NCBI GenBank assembly: GCA_030603495.1
Contig: JAUVXR010000012.1
Coordinates: forward strand, 1-64,000
DNA: 64,000 nucleotides
Origin: a bacterium
Lineage (GTDB): Bacteria > Armatimonadota > Zipacnadia > Zipacnadales > Zipacnadaceae
Direction: 5' to 3'
Part shown: positions 8,474 through 15,995 of the stretch, piece by piece
Numbering within the stretch: the first letter of the stretch is position 1
Layout: every line of letters starts with the position of its first letter
Made by a program: the position numbers and the translations under genes
Notes under the pieces: model-generated
Databases searched by the model: none
What the model saw: the letters and a program-made list of their open reading frames with translations, nothing else
Told to the model about the DNA's origin: nothing

Positions 8474-9520
8474 TCAGCCCGCGTATCGCTCGTAGTTGAA
8501 GGTGACGAGAAACTCCTTGCACCTGTCGCAGACGGCCCGGAACCAGGCGTCACGCCGGCCGGGATTGGCCACACCCTTCAGTTTTGGCCCCAGCGGCGGC
8601 GTATTCTCGCCGTATGCCGGCGAGCCGGCGGCTTCGCCCAGTATCCCCTGTGCCAGGTACTCCTTGAACTGCTGCTCCGTGAAGATATTGGCCAGATTGC
8701 TCAATACCTGCCGCGCTACTGCCTGGCCGCCGTACACGGCGAGGGTGGTGTAGATATTGATCTTGACGAATCCGTCCTGCGGAAGCCTAGCAAGATCATT
8801 CGGGCCCACAGAGGAGGCGCCGTGCAGGCACAAGATATTGCCCACTGCCGCGCTGATTTCCCGGGCGCAGTCAGAGCGGTAGCTTACTTGTTCGGCAGTT
8901 GCGCGGTGCTCCGTGCCCACGTTGGGTACGACGATATCCACGCCGGTTGCGTGCACGAATCTTACCGCCTGCTCAGCGGTGGTAAGCTTATTGCTTAGAC
9001 CGTCGCTGCCAGCCTCCAGTATCTCAGCAGCCGCGCCCTCCACGACGACCTGGCCCCCGACTTTCTCCACATATTCAGCCGTGAGCCGGAGGTTCTCGTC
9101 AAAAGGCTGCTTGCTGGCATCACACATAACCGATGCAAACTCCCCCACGAAGTCTTCCATGATATCACCGTCCAGCCACGGGAACCCATGATCCAGGTGC
9201 GGCATCACCCGCAGCTTGGCGTAAGGGCTTCGCTCGCTGCAAAACGCTGCGAGGTCCGAGAACATCAAGCGAGTGCCGAGCACCGGGTCGCCACAGGCAG
9301 TAAGCAGTGTCATCTGACCACGCGGGGGATAGCGGGCAGTCCAGGCAGGAATGATGGGCAGATCCTCCACGCCAATCTGCTGGCCCATCTCCAGCGCGGA
9401 GGCCAGAATCGCCTCCAGCGTTTCGCGGTCTTCACAGCAGAATACAGGCAGGCCGACGCCTAGCTCCGCTGCTTCCTGATACATCTCTTTCACTTGTTGG
9501 TAGTCTGTTATCAGGGGCAT
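8474..9520 (-). CDS. Class II (zinc) fructose-bisphosphate aldolase-like protein
   Basis: 348 residues. Class II aldolase signatures are present in divergent form: HLDHGFPW (Zn His), VVVEGAAAEI (Glu), VPNVGTEHRATAEQ (His; usually GTSHG), ILCLHGASSV (His; usually LHGGSG), and KINIYT (usually K[VI]N[IV]DT). It would cleave or form a ketose 1,6-bisphosphate or tagatose analogue with dihydroxyacetone phosphate in the cytosol. Because several active-site positions differ from standard FBA, a different ketose phosphate is possible. The start follows GAGGTGA. It is divergent from the SOS-type gene, with only ~70 bases between this start and the next gene's promoter. Confidence 0.78.
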   Translation of the reverse strand: MPLITDYQQVKEMYQEAAELGVGLPVFCCEDRETLEAILASALEMGQQIGVEDLPIIPAWTARYPPRGQMTLLTACGDPVLGTRLMFSDLAAFCSERSPYAKLRVMPHLDHGFPWLDGDIMEDFVGEFASVMCDASKQPFDENLRLTAEYVEKVGGQVVVEGAAAEILEAGSDGLSNKLTTAEQAVRFVHATGVDIVVPNVGTEHRATAEQVSYRSDCAREISAAVGNILCLHGASSVGPNDLARLPQDGFVKINIYTTLAVYGGQAVARQVLSNLANIFTEQQFKEYLAQGILGEAAGSPAYGENTPPLGPKLKGVANPGRRDAWFRAVCDRCKEFLVTFNYERYAG

Positions 9521-9592
9521 CTAATCACCTCGTCAACTGAGGCCCGGGACAGTCTTTCCCGGGACATCTCCAGCTTAGGGACGGTTTCGACC

Positions 9593-9621
9593 TTGACAAT
9601 AGAACGTATGTTTGATATAAT
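9593..9621 (+). promoter_or_regulatory. Consensus sigma-70 promoter of the ImuB-like gene
   Basis: TTGACA (9593-9598), a 17-base spacer and TATAAT (9616-9621): a perfect match at both elements. Transcription should start at ~9628, giving a short ~19-base leader to the ATG at 9647. A promoter this strong is normally held down by a repressor; see the LexA box within its spacer. Confidence 0.92.
9602..9613. promoter_or_regulatory. LexA (DinR-type) SOS box
   Basis: GAACGTATGTTT followed by G, matching the Gram-positive LexA/DinR operator CGAACRNRYGTTYG at all positions except the first C. It lies inside the promoter spacer, where a bound repressor blocks RNA polymerase. The regulated gene belongs to the Y-family polymerase group, classical SOS targets, so site and gene support each other. 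Confidence 0.8.
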
Positions 9622-9646
9622 CATAACTCCTAAGAAAGGTGTTACT

Positions 9647-10276
9647 ATGAATGACTGGATTGCCTGCATAGTTCTCAATGGTTTTTATGTCCAGGCGTAC
9701 TGGCAACTACAACCGTCGTTGAAGCCCAGACCTCTGGTGATAGCCAGCAAAAACCGAGTTCTGGAGGCCTGCCCGTGGGCGCAGGCAGAGGGCATTGGTC
9801 CTGGGGTCTCCCTTCGGCAAGTGCGTTGTCTATGCCCCCGTGCCACTATAGTTCCCTTTAGCCCAGACGAATACCTGCCGCTATACCGGCAGATTTGGGA
9901 TGTCGTTGCAGCTCATAGCCCGATGGTCGAGCCGGCCGAGTTTCATCGGGGCTTCGCGGATATCAGCAGGTTAGTCGCGAATGCCTGCCAGGCCCGGGCA
10001 TGGCGGGATGAGGTTAGGGAGCAGATTCAGCAGCAGGCCGATTTGCAACCCTATATCGGAATCGGGCCGGGCAGATTCATTGCACGGGTGGCAGCGGCTC
10101 ACAATGCCGTAGTAGCCCGGGAGGACCTTCAAGTATTTCCGCATCTGATTCCGTTGTCCGAGCTTGATTGGTTGGATTCTGACCTGCGGGATGCTCTGCA
10201 CAGGCTGGGTCCGGGATTGGCTGATTTGCGGACCATTCCATACCGCCGGCTTCTCAATGGTGGCACCCTTTTTTGA
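9647..10276 (+). CDS. ImuB-like inactive Y-family DNA polymerase, truncated
   Basis: 209 residues. Palm/finger pattern of Y-family polymerases: CIVLNGFYVQAYWQ, KPRPLVIASKNRVLEACPWA, AEGIGPGVSLRQV, then MVEPAEFHRGFADIS and YIGIGPGRFIARVAA; the thumb HhH region is ALHRLGPGLADLRTIP. The catalytic acids are gone: the usual DMDAF is VLNGF and the SxDEAxLD motif is EFHRGFAD. That is the hallmark of ImuB, the non-catalytic partner of ImuA and DnaE2 in the SOS mutasome. The protein stops in the thumb, so the little finger and the clamp-binding tail are missing. AAGAAAGG precedes the ATG. No imuA or dnaE2 is in the window. The last ~85 bases overlap the next gene in another frame. Confidence 0.72.
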   Translation: MNDWIACIVLNGFYVQAYWQLQPSLKPRPLVIASKNRVLEACPWAQAEGIGPGVSLRQVRCLCPRATIVPFSPDEYLPLYRQIWDVVAAHSPMVEPAEFHRGFADISRLVANACQARAWRDEVREQIQQQADLQPYIGIGPGRFIARVAAAHNAVVAREDLQVFPHLIPLSELDWLDSDLRDALHRLGPGLADLRTIPYRRLLNGGTLF

Positions 10277-12446
10277 GACTACCCTGGAGCCCAATGCTTG
10301 GGAAGTACACCACGACGAGTGGAAACCCGATCGTAGGTGGGAGGTCACCTGGCGACCCTATCAGTCGCCGACGGACGACATTGATCTCGACCTCGACGAA
10401 ACTTTCGCGGGGCGGCCAGCAATGGACTGGCCACCAGGCTACCCACCCACCGCCTATGCTCATCTGTATATCACCACATCCCGGCGGGATGTGCTGCTCG
10501 ATTTCCATGCCACCAGTCCGGCGCGCATCTGGCTCAATGGCCAGGATGTCACGGAGATAGAGACACTGCCCTCCGGCGTGGCAGCGCAGGCCGACTACCA
10601 CCCCGCACCGGGCGACGGGCCTTACCGCAGACCGATCACGCTGCTCCACGGCATCAACCGTCTGCTCATCAAGCTGTATTTCCCGCAGAAGGATTACGGC
10701 ACCGGGCTGGACCGGCCCACACGCTTTCGCTTACGCCTATTGGACGTGGACGGATCGCCCATACAGGGCTGGGCCTACAGCCTCAATAACCCGCGGCTTT
10801 ACCCACCCGACCTCGCCCTCCGCGGCAGCGAGACGGCACCAGAGCCAGGCTCATGCCTGGCCGACCTTACTGAGGTCAGCATCACCTCCAAGCGGCCCCG
10901 CCACGTATTCTACAGCGACCAATCGGTCAAGCTCTCCGCCCAAGTGCGGTTGTTCAACTCTGAAGAACGGATAGAGCGCTTCGAGCGTGACGAGACCCGC
11001 TATGATACTCAAACCTTCGCCGGGCGCATCTCTGCCAACCTGGTCAGCTACTATGGCGACGTGCCTGGCCGCGAGGCAACGGAAGTTGAATACGGCCTGG
11101 AGCCCAGTGAGGCGAACTGGGACTTCGGCATCCTGCCCAAGGGCCACTACACGCTGTACTGTCGGCTGCATCTAGGCGGCCAACTGCTCAAGATGCCACT
11201 GCCAACGATGATCTCGGTAGTGGATCGACCCCATCCTCTGCCCGAGGGCGTAACGTCGAAATTCGGCCACTCGTACTACTACTTGGGCCTAGTGGGACCC
11301 GAGTTCGTGGAGGTTCTGGCCGCGGGCGGCGTCCGGTTCAACATCGGCAGCGTGCATTGGTGGTGGCTCAGTAAAGACCCCAGGGAATGGATCAAGAAGC
11401 CGATAGCCGAGCGGAAATGGACGTACACGCCCAAAGAAGAGGTTCTGGCAGCAGCCCGCAAATGGGGTGTGGAGCTCACTGGTGACCTGGGCGGCTGCTG
11501 GACGGCGGAATACCGCAAGCTACGTCATCCCCAGTGGGAAATCCCCGAGGAGACCAAGGGGAAGCTGGTAGTCATCAATTCCTACTGGCCCACCTACACC
11601 TACGACTCACCGGAATTCGTTGAGATGGTGCGGGAGTATGTCATCCCCACCGTCAGCAAGTTCAAGCCGCACTTCCGCTACTGGAAGCAGCAGAATGAAG
11701 TCAACCAGGGCAGGTACGGGATGACGCCGGAGATGTGGGGGCCTATCATTAAGGCCACATATGAAGCAGCCAAAGAGGCCGACCCCGACTGCATAATCGT
11801 CAATGCCTCGATGACCGGTCTGGGCATCAATTTCCTCGAGCCGCTTTTCCAACAGGGCTACGACAAGTACTTCGATGTCATTGACTACCATGTGTCCGCC
11901 TGGCCGTTCTACGACCCGGTGGACGATTTGCGCGGGCTGAAGAACCTGTTGGCCCTGATGGACAAGTACGGGGTAGACAAGCCGCTGTGGGACGGGGAGT
12001 TCGGCGCCTATCGCTCGCTCTGGGAAGATGGCGCTCGTGCCCAGGCCGGCGCCTGGACTCGATATATGGTCTGCGCCCACACCTACGACCGACTGGAGCT
12101 GGTGGGCGCGCACTTCATCGGCTACGGTGGCTGGAGTGCCGCAAGCCGTCGGGGGCAGTTCCCGGCCTATGTGGCCTACCGCACCTGCGCGGATAACCTC
12201 GAAGGAGCCACTGACCACGAGCAGCTCAGCCTCGGCCCGCAGATAGCGGCGTACCGCTTCAACCAAGGTGGTGGGCGCGTAACCGTCGTCTGGACGCGCG
12301 ATGGCAGCGAGAAGTCGGTTGTTATCCAGGTGCGGAAGCCCCAGGTGCGGGTTGTGAAGATGTTGGGTACTGAGCAGACAATGCCTTCGCGCCAAGGCTA
12401 TATTCGTCTGCAAGTCACCGGCAGTCCAGTCTACATACGAGACTGA
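10191..12446 (+). CDS. Glycoside hydrolase-like protein, clan GH-A type (retaining)
   Basis: About 751 residues. Near the N-terminus DWLICGPF is the common opening motif of large hydrolases with an accessory jelly-roll; ~60-200 look like beta-sandwich (LLDFHATSPARIWLNGQDV). From ~360 a TIM barrel follows, with acid/base Glu in YWKQQNEVN (~502) and nucleophile Glu in LWDGEFGAY (~602), the NE...E layout of clan GH-A (GH39-like). A C-terminal beta domain ends the protein. The substrate is unknown. There is no signal peptide and no good ribosome site; candidate starts are TTG 10164, ATG 10191 and ATG 10257. The conserved DWLICGPF lies inside the 3' end of the polymerase-like gene, so the original N-terminus was probably lost at a junction. 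Confidence 0.68.
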   Translation: MLCTGWVRDWLICGPFHTAGFSMVAPFFETTLEPNAWEVHHDEWKPDRRWEVTWRPYQSPTDDIDLDLDETFAGRPAMDWPPGYPPTAYAHLYITTSRRDVLLDFHATSPARIWLNGQDVTEIETLPSGVAAQADYHPAPGDGPYRRPITLLHGINRLLIKLYFPQKDYGTGLDRPTRFRLRLLDVDGSPIQGWAYSLNNPRLYPPDLALRGSETAPEPGSCLADLTEVSITSKRPRHVFYSDQSVKLSAQVRLFNSEERIERFERDETRYDTQTFAGRISANLVSYYGDVPGREATEVEYGLEPSEANWDFGILPKGHYTLYCRLHLGGQLLKMPLPTMISVVDRPHPLPEGVTSKFGHSYYYLGLVGPEFVEVLAAGGVRFNIGSVHWWWLSKDPREWIKKPIAERKWTYTPKEEVLAAARKWGVELTGDLGGCWTAEYRKLRHPQWEIPEETKGKLVVINSYWPTYTYDSPEFVEMVREYVIPTVSKFKPHFRYWKQQNEVNQGRYGMTPEMWGPIIKATYEAAKEADPDCIIVNASMTGLGINFLEPLFQQGYDKYFDVIDYHVSAWPFYDPVDDLRGLKNLLALMDKYGVDKPLWDGEFGAYRSLWEDGARAQAGAWTRYMVCAHTYDRLELVGAHFIGYGGWSAASRRGQFPAYVAYRTCADNLEGATDHEQLSLGPQIAAYRFNQGGGRVTVVWTRDGSEKSVVIQVRKPQVRVVKMLGTEQTMPSRQGYIRLQVTGSPVYIRD

Positions 12447-12715
12447 CGGGGAACGGAGTTGAAGAAGATTAGAAACTTCCTCTGTCGGGGTTACAATTCT
12501 GGTGCTACTTGTAGGGGGGAGCAATATGACCCCGGGCACCATCTGGTTGTTTGTCGTCGTCCCGCTAGGGATCCCATACCCCCCATACTAACATTAAACC
12601 TGGATTCAAGTTCTGGTGGGCGAGGTGAGAGAAGAAGGAACTCATGTGCTGGACGCGGAACTTCATGACGATAGAACTACGGGCGAAACTCCATCACTAA
12701 GGGACGTGGCGCACC

Positions 12716-13717
12716 ATGACCGACAATCCGGAACAACGCACTGCCGAGGAAAAGGGTTCGTGGGTAACCTGGCGGCCTGAGATCAATGTCCTGGATTGCA
12801 GCATTCGCGACGGCGGCCTGATGAACGACCACCGATTTGAGGACGGCCTGGTACGAGAGCTCCATCAGACCTGTGTGGCCGCGGGCATCGACTATATGGA
12901 GCTCGGCTACAAAGCATCGAAGCGGATCTTTGCCCCGGACGGATTTGGAGCCTGGAAGTACTGTGACGAAGATGATATCCGTCGCATTGTGGGGGACAAT
13001 CCCACCAATCTGAAGCTCTCCGTAATGGCTGATGCCGAGCGTACCGACTACCATGAAGACATTCTGCCAGCCGCCGACAGCGTACTGGATATGGTGCGCG
13101 TCGCCACCTATATTCACCAGATACCGACTGCCATTGACATGATCGAGGATGCTCATCAGAAGGGTTACGAGACCACCGTCAACTTGATGGCTATTTCGGT
13201 CGTTCAGGAGAACGACCTTGACGACGCGCTCGAGGCCCTTGGCAAGACCGATGTTAGCACGATCTATCTGGTGGACAGCTTCGGCGCATTGTACTCCGAA
13301 GAGATTCAGGCCTTAATTCGCAAGTACTTGGCTATCACTGAAGCCACCGGCAAGCAACTGGGCATCCACACCCACAACAACCAACAACTTGCCTTTGCCA
13401 ACACCATCGAAGCCATCGTCTTGGGGGCGAATCGTCTTGATGCAACTGTGGCAGGCTTGGGGCGCGGCGCCGGGAATTGTCCGCTGGAGCTGCTAATTGG
13501 GTTCTTGAAGAACCCCAACTACCGGCTACGTCCCATCCTGCAATTCATAGAGCGAGATCTCGTCCGGCTGCGTGAGACAATGAGATGGGGGTACGAAATC
13601 CCCTACATGATAACCGGTCAGCTAAATCAGCATCCGCGCGAGGCGATCAGGTTGCTCGAAAGTGATGAGCCGGGGGCTATTGTCGAGTTTTTCGACACAA
13701 CCATTGAGCAGGTCTGA
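12716..13717 (+). CDS. HMGL-like (DRE-TIM) aldolase family protein
   Basis: 333 residues. VLDCSIRDGGLMND is the metal- and substrate-binding DRDG/DRE motif of the DRE-TIM metallolyases (usually 'DtTLRDG'), IYLVDSFGALY supplies the barrel Asp, and IHTHNNQQLAFANT the metal-binding HxH. GLGRGAGNCPLELL matches the conserved glycine loop of 4-hydroxy-2-oxovalerate aldolases. Likely activity: divalent-metal-dependent aldol cleavage of a 4-hydroxy-2-oxo acid or a related condensation. Without a partner aldehyde dehydrogenase the substrate is open. The C-terminal helices (QLNQHPREAIRLLESD) resemble the aldolase extension. The ATG has only GGGACG upstream. Confidence 0.78.
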   Translation: MTDNPEQRTAEEKGSWVTWRPEINVLDCSIRDGGLMNDHRFEDGLVRELHQTCVAAGIDYMELGYKASKRIFAPDGFGAWKYCDEDDIRRIVGDNPTNLKLSVMADAERTDYHEDILPAADSVLDMVRVATYIHQIPTAIDMIEDAHQKGYETTVNLMAISVVQENDLDDALEALGKTDVSTIYLVDSFGALYSEEIQALIRKYLAITEATGKQLGIHTHNNQQLAFANTIEAIVLGANRLDATVAGLGRGAGNCPLELLIGFLKNPNYRLRPILQFIERDLVRLRETMRWGYEIPYMITGQLNQHPREAIRLLESDEPGAIVEFFDTTIEQV

Positions 13718-13753
13718 GTTTCCCATCCCGAACGCGTGCTCAGGAGGCGCCAA

Positions 13754-14164
13754 TTGACAAAGCTAATGACGATATCATCTTATCTGGCAGTAGGACTGCT
13801 CGTGGGGACCGTCTCAGCACTGCTGGGGATTGGGGGCGGCGTGCTGCTGGTGCCGGCCCTGGTATTGATATGGGAATGTAGCATGCACACCGCAGTGGGC
13901 ACTTCGCTGGTGGTGATTTTCCTGTGTTCACTGGCCGGAGCAATTCGTCACTATTCCCTTGACAACGTGAATCTACCGTTGGCGCTGGCCATAGCAGTCG
14001 GGGCGATCGTGGGCAGCTTCTTTGTCGGTGCGCCGCTGGCTGAGATGCTTCCGGCTGCGGCGCTGAAGAAGATCTTCGGCATCGTCCTGGCAGTGGTTGG
14101 GCTGCATATGGCAGGCGTTAGCGGCTACCTCGTGAGGCTCGTGCAGGCCGTCACTGCCGGGTAA
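13754..14164 (+). CDS. TauE/SafE-type half-size membrane transporter
   Basis: 136 residues with about four membrane helices. The first (YLAVGLLVGTVSALLGIGGG) carries the GIGGG glycine motif of the TauE/SafE (DUF81) family, followed by VGTSLVVIFLCSLAGAIRHY, which matches the family's 'GTSl..i......a....+'. The usual protein is ~250 residues with two such lobes, so this one should dimerise. The family exports sulfite or sulfoacetate-like organic anions; the substrate here is unknown. TTG at 13754 is chosen because AGGAGG at 13742-13747 is 6 bases away; ATG at 13766 is the alternative. It lies 36 bases after the aldolase gene, so they are probably co-transcribed. Confidence 0.8.
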   Translation: MTKLMTISSYLAVGLLVGTVSALLGIGGGVLLVPALVLIWECSMHTAVGTSLVVIFLCSLAGAIRHYSLDNVNLPLALAIAVGAIVGSFFVGAPLAEMLPAAALKKIFGIVLAVVGLHMAGVSGYLVRLVQAVTAG

Positions 14165-14177
14165 GCTGGTGTCTATG

Positions 14178-15125
14178 TCAAGATAGCTCCTCGAGTACAG
14201 CCGCCGCAATCAGGGGAATATTGATCTCGTGGTGGCCGATGAGCGTAATGCCCTGCCCGCCGAACTCCTCAGCGCGTGTTACCGGGTTGAGCGTTGACCG
14301 ATAGTGCTTGACGAAGTCGAGGTTGATGCCGGTGAACGGACCCACATCGTAGCCCAGGTTCTGCACTATGGCCAAGGCCTTCTCGATGATCAGGGGCAGC
14401 ACTACCGCCGACCCAGCAACGACGACAACCCCGCCGTCTTGGAGTTTGGCAACCTCGTGAGCGAAGATGCGAAAATCGCGTAGCGTGGCGGCGCCGATCG
14501 CCGCACCGTCGGCAGAAGGGTGCATATGGTTTATGTCCGTGCCCAGCGCTACGTGCACGGTGACGGGAATCCCCTTGCGGTAAGCGGTGGCCAGGATACT
14601 GATGTCCACGTGCGGCGCGTCGCTGTTGGCGATACGGCGAGCAATAGCGGTGCCCAGGCCGATTTCCTTGCGGTAAGCCTCCTGAGCCGCTTGGTTGAGA
14701 AGCTCGGCGGTTTCCTGGACCATGCCGAAGCGCCCCGAAGCGAGGCAGGCGGGTACATCCTCGGACGTCTTGCCAGCCAGGGCGATCTCCACGTCGTGGA
14801 TTGCACCAGCCCCGTTCGTGGCGATGCTGGTCAGGACCCCACGTTTGACGAGTTCAATCAACACTGGCGCCAGGCCGACTTTGACGACGTGAGCTCCGTA
14901 GCAGAAGATGACCGGCAAGTCCTGCTGGCGCGCAGTGACGATGGCCTGAATTGTGCGCTTGATATCCCGCCCAGCCAGAATGTTAGGGAGCGAGTCAATA
15001 AAGTTGCGTACGTTGACTTCCGGCGGACAGACGGTGCCGAAGTCAGCTACGTGCACATTGCTGGGCCGAGCGGCCAGGGACTCGGTGTTTATTCCGTCCA
15101 GATCCAGTTCCTCGTGGTGATCCAT
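14178..15125 (-). CDS. Conserved protein of unknown function (Rossmann-like)
   Basis: 315 residues, no signal peptide or membrane segment. Strong conserved-looking blocks: LPVIFCYGAHVVKVGLAPVL, SIATNGAGAIHDVEIALAG, VTVHVALGTDINHMHP, GGVVVVAGSAVVLPLIIEKA. The Gly-rich segments and NGAGAIHD/GTDINHMHP hint at a nucleotide-binding alpha/beta enzyme distantly reminiscent of deoxyhypusine synthase-like folds, but I do not recognise the family with confidence and see no active-site Lys. Its stop lies 13 bases from the stop of the convergent TauE-type gene. The comFC gene lies just downstream in the same direction of a palindrome, not clearly in an operon with it. Confidence 0.7.
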   Translation of the reverse strand: MDHHEELDLDGINTESLAARPSNVHVADFGTVCPPEVNVRNFIDSLPNILAGRDIKRTIQAIVTARQQDLPVIFCYGAHVVKVGLAPVLIELVKRGVLTSIATNGAGAIHDVEIALAGKTSEDVPACLASGRFGMVQETAELLNQAAQEAYRKEIGLGTAIARRIANSDAPHVDISILATAYRKGIPVTVHVALGTDINHMHPSADGAAIGAATLRDFRIFAHEVAKLQDGGVVVVAGSAVVLPLIIEKALAIVQNLGYDVGPFTGINLDFVKHYRSTLNPVTRAEEFGGQGITLIGHHEINIPLIAAAVLEELS

Positions 15126-15150
15126 TTGTCTCTCAGCTTTCTTGTTCTGC

Positions 15151-15179
15151 GGTGTAGCAGGCCCGTCGCCTGCCCTACC
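15151..15179. repeat. REP-like palindrome
   Basis: GTAGCAGGC, a 5-base centre, then GCCTGCCCTAC: an imperfect inverted repeat between two minus-strand genes. It resembles the larger palindrome at 33627-33683, which also pairs GTAG...CAGGC with GCCTG...CTAC. Such elements are dispersed intergenic repeats in many GC-rich genomes. It could also act as an attenuating hairpin. Confidence 0.45.
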
Positions 15180-15182
15180 CGC

Positions 15183-15992
15183 TTAGGCTCGGTCGTTCTC
15201 GTCACCGAGACGCCGCCCCAATTGGGGATGGTAGCTGGGCACCGCCCGGGTGATGGTCAGTGCATATAGCGATTGTGCTCCGGCTCGCCGCAGCACGCGG
15301 GCCGCGGCATTCAGCGTACTGCCGGTGGTGTAGACATCGTCAATGAGCAGGAAGCTCCCGCCTGCCGTTGCCTGTTTGTCAGACACCTCAAATGCGCCCT
15401 GCAAGTTCTGGCGGCGCTGCGTAGGACTAAGCCCAATCTGGGGCGCAGTGTTCTTCTTTCTAATCAGAACCTGCTCCAGGCAGGGTAGGTCCACCAGAGC
15501 GCTGAGCCGACGGGATAGCAGCACGGCCTGGTCAAAGCCACGCCACCCGCGCCGGCTTGGGTGCAGGACTACCGGCACAACGCCGGTCAGGTGGGCCCAC
15601 GGCAAGCCGGCAGGATTCGATATCTCGGCGTCTACGCATTCAGCCAGCAGCTCGCTCAGTGGTTCGGCCAGTCGCTGGCGGCGGTTGAACTTGAACTTGA
15701 TTACGGCCTCGCGCAAGGTTGCCGTATGCAGCCCCACGGCCCGGGCGGCATCGAAGCGTGGCGACTGCTGCCGGCACTCCCCGCAGATCATGTCGGGGCT
15801 AGCCGACGCCGACAGGGGCTTGCCGCACCGTCGGCAGTAGGGCGGCGTGACCAGCTCAAACTCCTGCCGGCAGCGGGCGCATATCACCTCACGGCCCGGG
15901 CTGCCGCAGACCTCGCAGACTGGGGGGAAAACCAGCTCGAGGAGTTCCTCGCCCAGTTTCTTAAGGCGGCTCATGCCGCGTGTTTCCGCCAT
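15183..15992 (-). CDS. comFC: ComFC-family phosphoribosyltransferase-like protein
   Basis: 269 residues. The N-terminal double zinc ribbon has CxxC pairs (CEVCGSPG, CARC; CRRCGKPL, CGEC), followed by a PRTase domain with KFKFNRRQRLAEPL, HPSRRGWRGFDQA, and the PRPP-binding motif FLLIDDVYTTGSTL. ComFC/GntX proteins take part in DNA uptake during natural competence; the exact reaction is unknown. The start lies 3 bases after the debranching-enzyme stop, so the two are co-transcribed. No ComFA helicase is seen in the window. Confidence 0.88.
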   Translation of the reverse strand: MAETRGMSRLKKLGEELLELVFPPVCEVCGSPGREVICARCRQEFELVTPPYCRRCGKPLSASASPDMICGECRQQSPRFDAARAVGLHTATLREAVIKFKFNRRQRLAEPLSELLAECVDAEISNPAGLPWAHLTGVVPVVLHPSRRGWRGFDQAVLLSRRLSALVDLPCLEQVLIRKKNTAPQIGLSPTQRRQNLQGAFEVSDKQATAGGSFLLIDDVYTTGSTLNAAARVLRRAGAQSLYALTITRAVPSYHPQLGRRLGDENDRA

Positions 15993-15995
15993 CGC

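Noticed and set aside
11607-12542. 311-codon minus-strand open frame
   Set aside because: Shadow of the glycoside hydrolase barrel domain, whose catalytic motifs are clear on the plus strand.
12447-12715. Possible promoter TTAGAA-N17-TACAAT before the HMGL gene
   Set aside because: The -35 is poor and the leader would be over 200 bases; too weak to list.
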